Shown here: positions 62,401 through 64,000 of the stretch, piece after piece
Layout: each line of letters starts with the position of its first letter
How positions within the stretch are numbered: the first letter of the stretch is position 1
Source of the DNA: Haliclystus octoradiatus
Lineage: Eukaryota; Cnidaria; Staurozoa; Stauromedusae; Haliclystidae
Assembly (NCBI GenBank): GCA_916610825.1
Contig: OU744446.1
Coordinates: 36,929,833-36,993,832 of the forward strand
Length of the DNA: 64,000 bases
Direction of reading: 5' to 3'
Made by a program: the position numbers and the translations under genes
The notes under the pieces: generated by a model
Seen by the model: the letters and a program-made list of their open reading frames with translations, nothing else
What the model was told of the DNA's origin: nothing
Database searches by the model: none

Positions 62401-62829
62401 TGCTTGTATCTAATCAATCGATGGTAAATACAACTTGATTATCAATGCTCTGCAGTCAATTACCCCTGCGGAACTTGAGCTGAGTCTCGTCAATGTGAAA
62501 TGGCAAATTTGTCTTCATTTTTGAATTTTTTTCCAGGATGATTCTCATTTGGATTGCAAAATAATTCAAACAGTTGGATTACTTAATTGTACGTTACAAT
62601 TTAAACCCAATGTAGACCTCTAATTTGAACCTGACTGAATATTAACCCTTTGCGAATTCATAAATTTCAATATATTGAAAGAGGGTAGTCTACCATTACT
62701 TACAGAAAATGATTCTGGAGGGATAATGGCAATGACTTCTGGAGAAATTACACTGAAAACTTCAGGTGAGATACTTGACAGCTGGTCGACCGTTGAACCA
62801 GCTAAAAGAACAACACTAAATATAAACAT
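59404..62829 (-). CDS. Small secreted, probably GPI-anchored, mesothelin-repeat-like protein
   Basis: Four minus-strand exons: 62829-62704, 62114-62004, 61287-61212 and 59474-59404 (stop TAA). All have GT-AG borders and join in phase to 127 residues. A signal-peptide-like start (MFIFSVVLLAGST) is followed by short helical repeats rich in Leu/Ile: DQLSSISPEVFSVISPEVIA, LSAEQFAEFGEDQLQLVSNE and QIDSLPDNLQTTL. These resemble the superhelical repeats of mesothelin/stereocilin proteins, which have many more copies. Exon 3 is a low-complexity linker with two Cys (SNNNNDGQSCWGCDNSAG). Exon 4 is almost entirely hydrophobic and ends without a cytoplasmic tail (TVTMTILFGSFLI), typical of a GPI attachment signal; NSAG is a plausible cleavage site. 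The mesothelin link is by repeat pattern only. It may belong to a lineage-specific family. Confidence 0.72.
59523..59612. mobile_element. GTTCATGAAC-family copy
   Basis: ACCCCTGTTAAAACAGTTCA at the left, then GAAAATTGGGCCATATGGCG and TCCATGAATTGTTTTTC at the right. Intron of the GPI-anchored gene. Confidence 0.6.
59973..60133. mobile_element. MITE with AAAGGGTTACTACACGCTT termini
   Basis: 161 bp; the inverted partner AAGTGTGTAGTAACCCTTT is at the right. Inner arms TGTTTGTTCTTGTATT / AATACAAACACA and TGGAAGACAC / GTGTCTTCCA continue the pairing. It is a second member of the family at 39848. Intron of the GPI-anchored gene. Confidence 0.8.
60535..60708. mobile_element. GTTCATGAAC-family copy, degenerate
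   Basis: Contains GTTTATGAACGTTAAATGGCCC and AACATTTAATGGTCTATTTC facing segments, right end TGAACTGTCAGGGG. A smaller piece is at 60140-60195. Confidence 0.65.
60733..60905 (+). mobile_element. pogo-like MITE, near-complete
   Basis: Left end mutated (CAAAATGTTATAACGGTCAC), right end intact: CCGTTATATACAGGTTTCACTG then TA. Internal blocks identical to 43710-43886. Intron of the GPI-anchored gene. Confidence 0.85.
62148..62324 (-). mobile_element. pogo-like MITE, complete
   Basis: 177 bp, the same length as 43710-43886. Ends CAATGAAACCCGTACATAAC and TATAACAGGCTTGATTG, with TA at 62146-62147 and 62325-62326. First intron of the GPI-anchored gene. Confidence 0.85.
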
Positions 62830-64000
62830 GTGATATATAACTGAATAGCAATATTGTTAACAGTTTTTCTTTGAATAGTCCGTCTGCATAATGCCCATGA
62901 AAGTGACATATTGATTGTTCTCTCACTATGAGACAAACTATTTTACTGGTTTTGGCAGAATCCGCTATTACTGTAGTTGTAAATGTTTAGCAAACTTTGA
63001 CCGTAAAATACAGAGTATTAGAGCACTTTTGTTGGGTTACTGTTATTGACAGCATACTGTTAAAGCCGAAACCGTTATTGACAGATTTTACTCTACTTCT
63101 ATATCCAAGTTGCACCTGTCTGTTTTGTATATTTCATAACTGCCTATTGCAACAAACAGGCTTCATTCATTGCAGCGTAAATGTATTTCCTGACTGTTGT
63201 GTAACTGTGTTTATAACTTTGTATGTGATTATATCAAACTGTTCCGTCTCGTGATGTGAAGTTGTAATTTCATGTGTATTTGATTAATGAAAATGTATTA
63301 AAAACCCTATGTGATTCCTGTAATCTATCTATGTGTACCCCTGCGAAAAACAGTTCCTGTTCATGAACTCCTGAACTTTTTTCGCAGGGGTAATGTGAAT
63401 AATAAATTAGTTCCAGTTTGACTGTCGTTCATGCTTACTGGTTCTCACTGTCATTCATAAAAAATCCTGCTATACGACATTTTGGTGTCACTTATTGGGC
63501 TTCAACTTCAATCAATTGGAACTATAAGCAACTTAGTAAGTTAAATCATCTCTGCTTAATTAAAAGAAACACGAAGAATAACAAAGGAGAGTGCACGCTA
63601 AAATCCTTTCTACTAAGACAAATAAAGAGAAGATGGAGAAGTTAGTCAGCATAGCAACATTAATCAGCTCTGCTATTAGACTGTTCCTATATTATATTAT
63701 TGGTATATTCATCATATTTATTTTACTATTGGCACTATTGAAACTGTTGAAACATGCAAGAAAATTGCTGAAACATGCAATGGTATTATATTACAAAGCT
63801 GAAATATGCAGAGACTTGTCGACAAACATGACACAAATTATTTAAGAACATATTATCGTAGATTGTTCAGAAAATGTTTCTTGAGAATTTAAAAGCATAA
63901 TTGCCATTCCTTAAAGTTGGAGGGGATATCTTGTGTAACTTTGTTTATAACTACGTATGTGATTATCAAGCTGTTCTGTCTTGTATATGATGTGAAGTTG
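62830..64000. other. Upstream of the GPI-anchored gene; no gene recognised
   Basis: Includes the palindromic MITE at 63338 and a direct repeat (63190-63263 and 63929-64000). A frame from the ATG at 63633 to 63845 encodes a hydrophobic peptide with an internal LLKHARKLLKHA duplication. I have no homologue for it and do not call it a gene. Confidence 0.5.
63338..63390. mobile_element. Minimal palindromic MITE, 53 bp, TA-flanked
   Basis: CCCCTGCGAAAAACAGTTCC at the left and CTGAACTTTTTTCGCAGGGG at the right around one TGTTCATGAAC. TA precedes (63336-63337) and follows (63391-63392), consistent with a TA target duplication. Confidence 0.88.

Noticed and set aside
63633-63845. Small membrane peptide gene
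   Set aside because: Hydrophobic and internally repeated, but no homologue or gene signals; AT-rich chance frame is likely.

Overview
This is an AT-rich metazoan nuclear window. The genes are intron-rich with GT-AG boundaries, and the products (ARF6, SF3A2, an alpha/epsilon-sarcoglycan, a Rel-homology factor) are animal proteins. The repeat load (BEL/Pao, LINEs, Penelope fragment, tRNA-SINEs, TA-flanked MITEs) fits an invertebrate. The very divergent Rel protein hints at a fast-evolving lineage, but the species cannot be named from sequence alone.

Layout. 1-4990 (-): an uninterrupted BEL/Pao gag-pol frame running off the left edge. 7680-30404 (+): a Rel/NF-kB-type gene rebuilt here from twelve exons. 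One of its introns (9023-20980) holds two LINEs, one with complete ORFs and one 5'-truncated, between long perfect (CTA)n arrays. Another intron (23119-25368) holds a 36-bp satellite. 32646-35635 (-): ARF6 in four coding exons, tail-to-tail with Rel. 38471-46395 (+): SF3A2 in nine coding exons, head-to-head with ARF6. 47570-56973 (+): an alpha/epsilon-sarcoglycan in ten recognised exons, with two PPxY motifs in its cytoplasmic tail and a Penelope-like insertion in one intron. 59404-62829 (-): a small four-exon gene for a secreted, probably GPI-anchored, mesothelin-repeat-like protein, tail-to-tail with the sarcoglycan.

The cellular genes are unrelated housekeeping, muscle/membrane and immune-type genes and do not form a pathway. 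The unifying theme is mobile DNA: at least four MITE families, two tRNA-SINE families, and a widespread palindromic family built on the 10-bp motif GTTCATGAAC that also seems to have seeded the satellite. The most distinctive system is the LINE pair: two diverged families in the same orientation, both bounded by (CTA)n, both ending in an ACCC-N6-GGGT hairpin, and both with RKH where AP-type endonucleases have SDH.

Limits: first coding exons of Rel and sarcoglycan were not found; exon joins are inferred from splice consensus, phase and family homology; one Rel junction does not resolve in frame.
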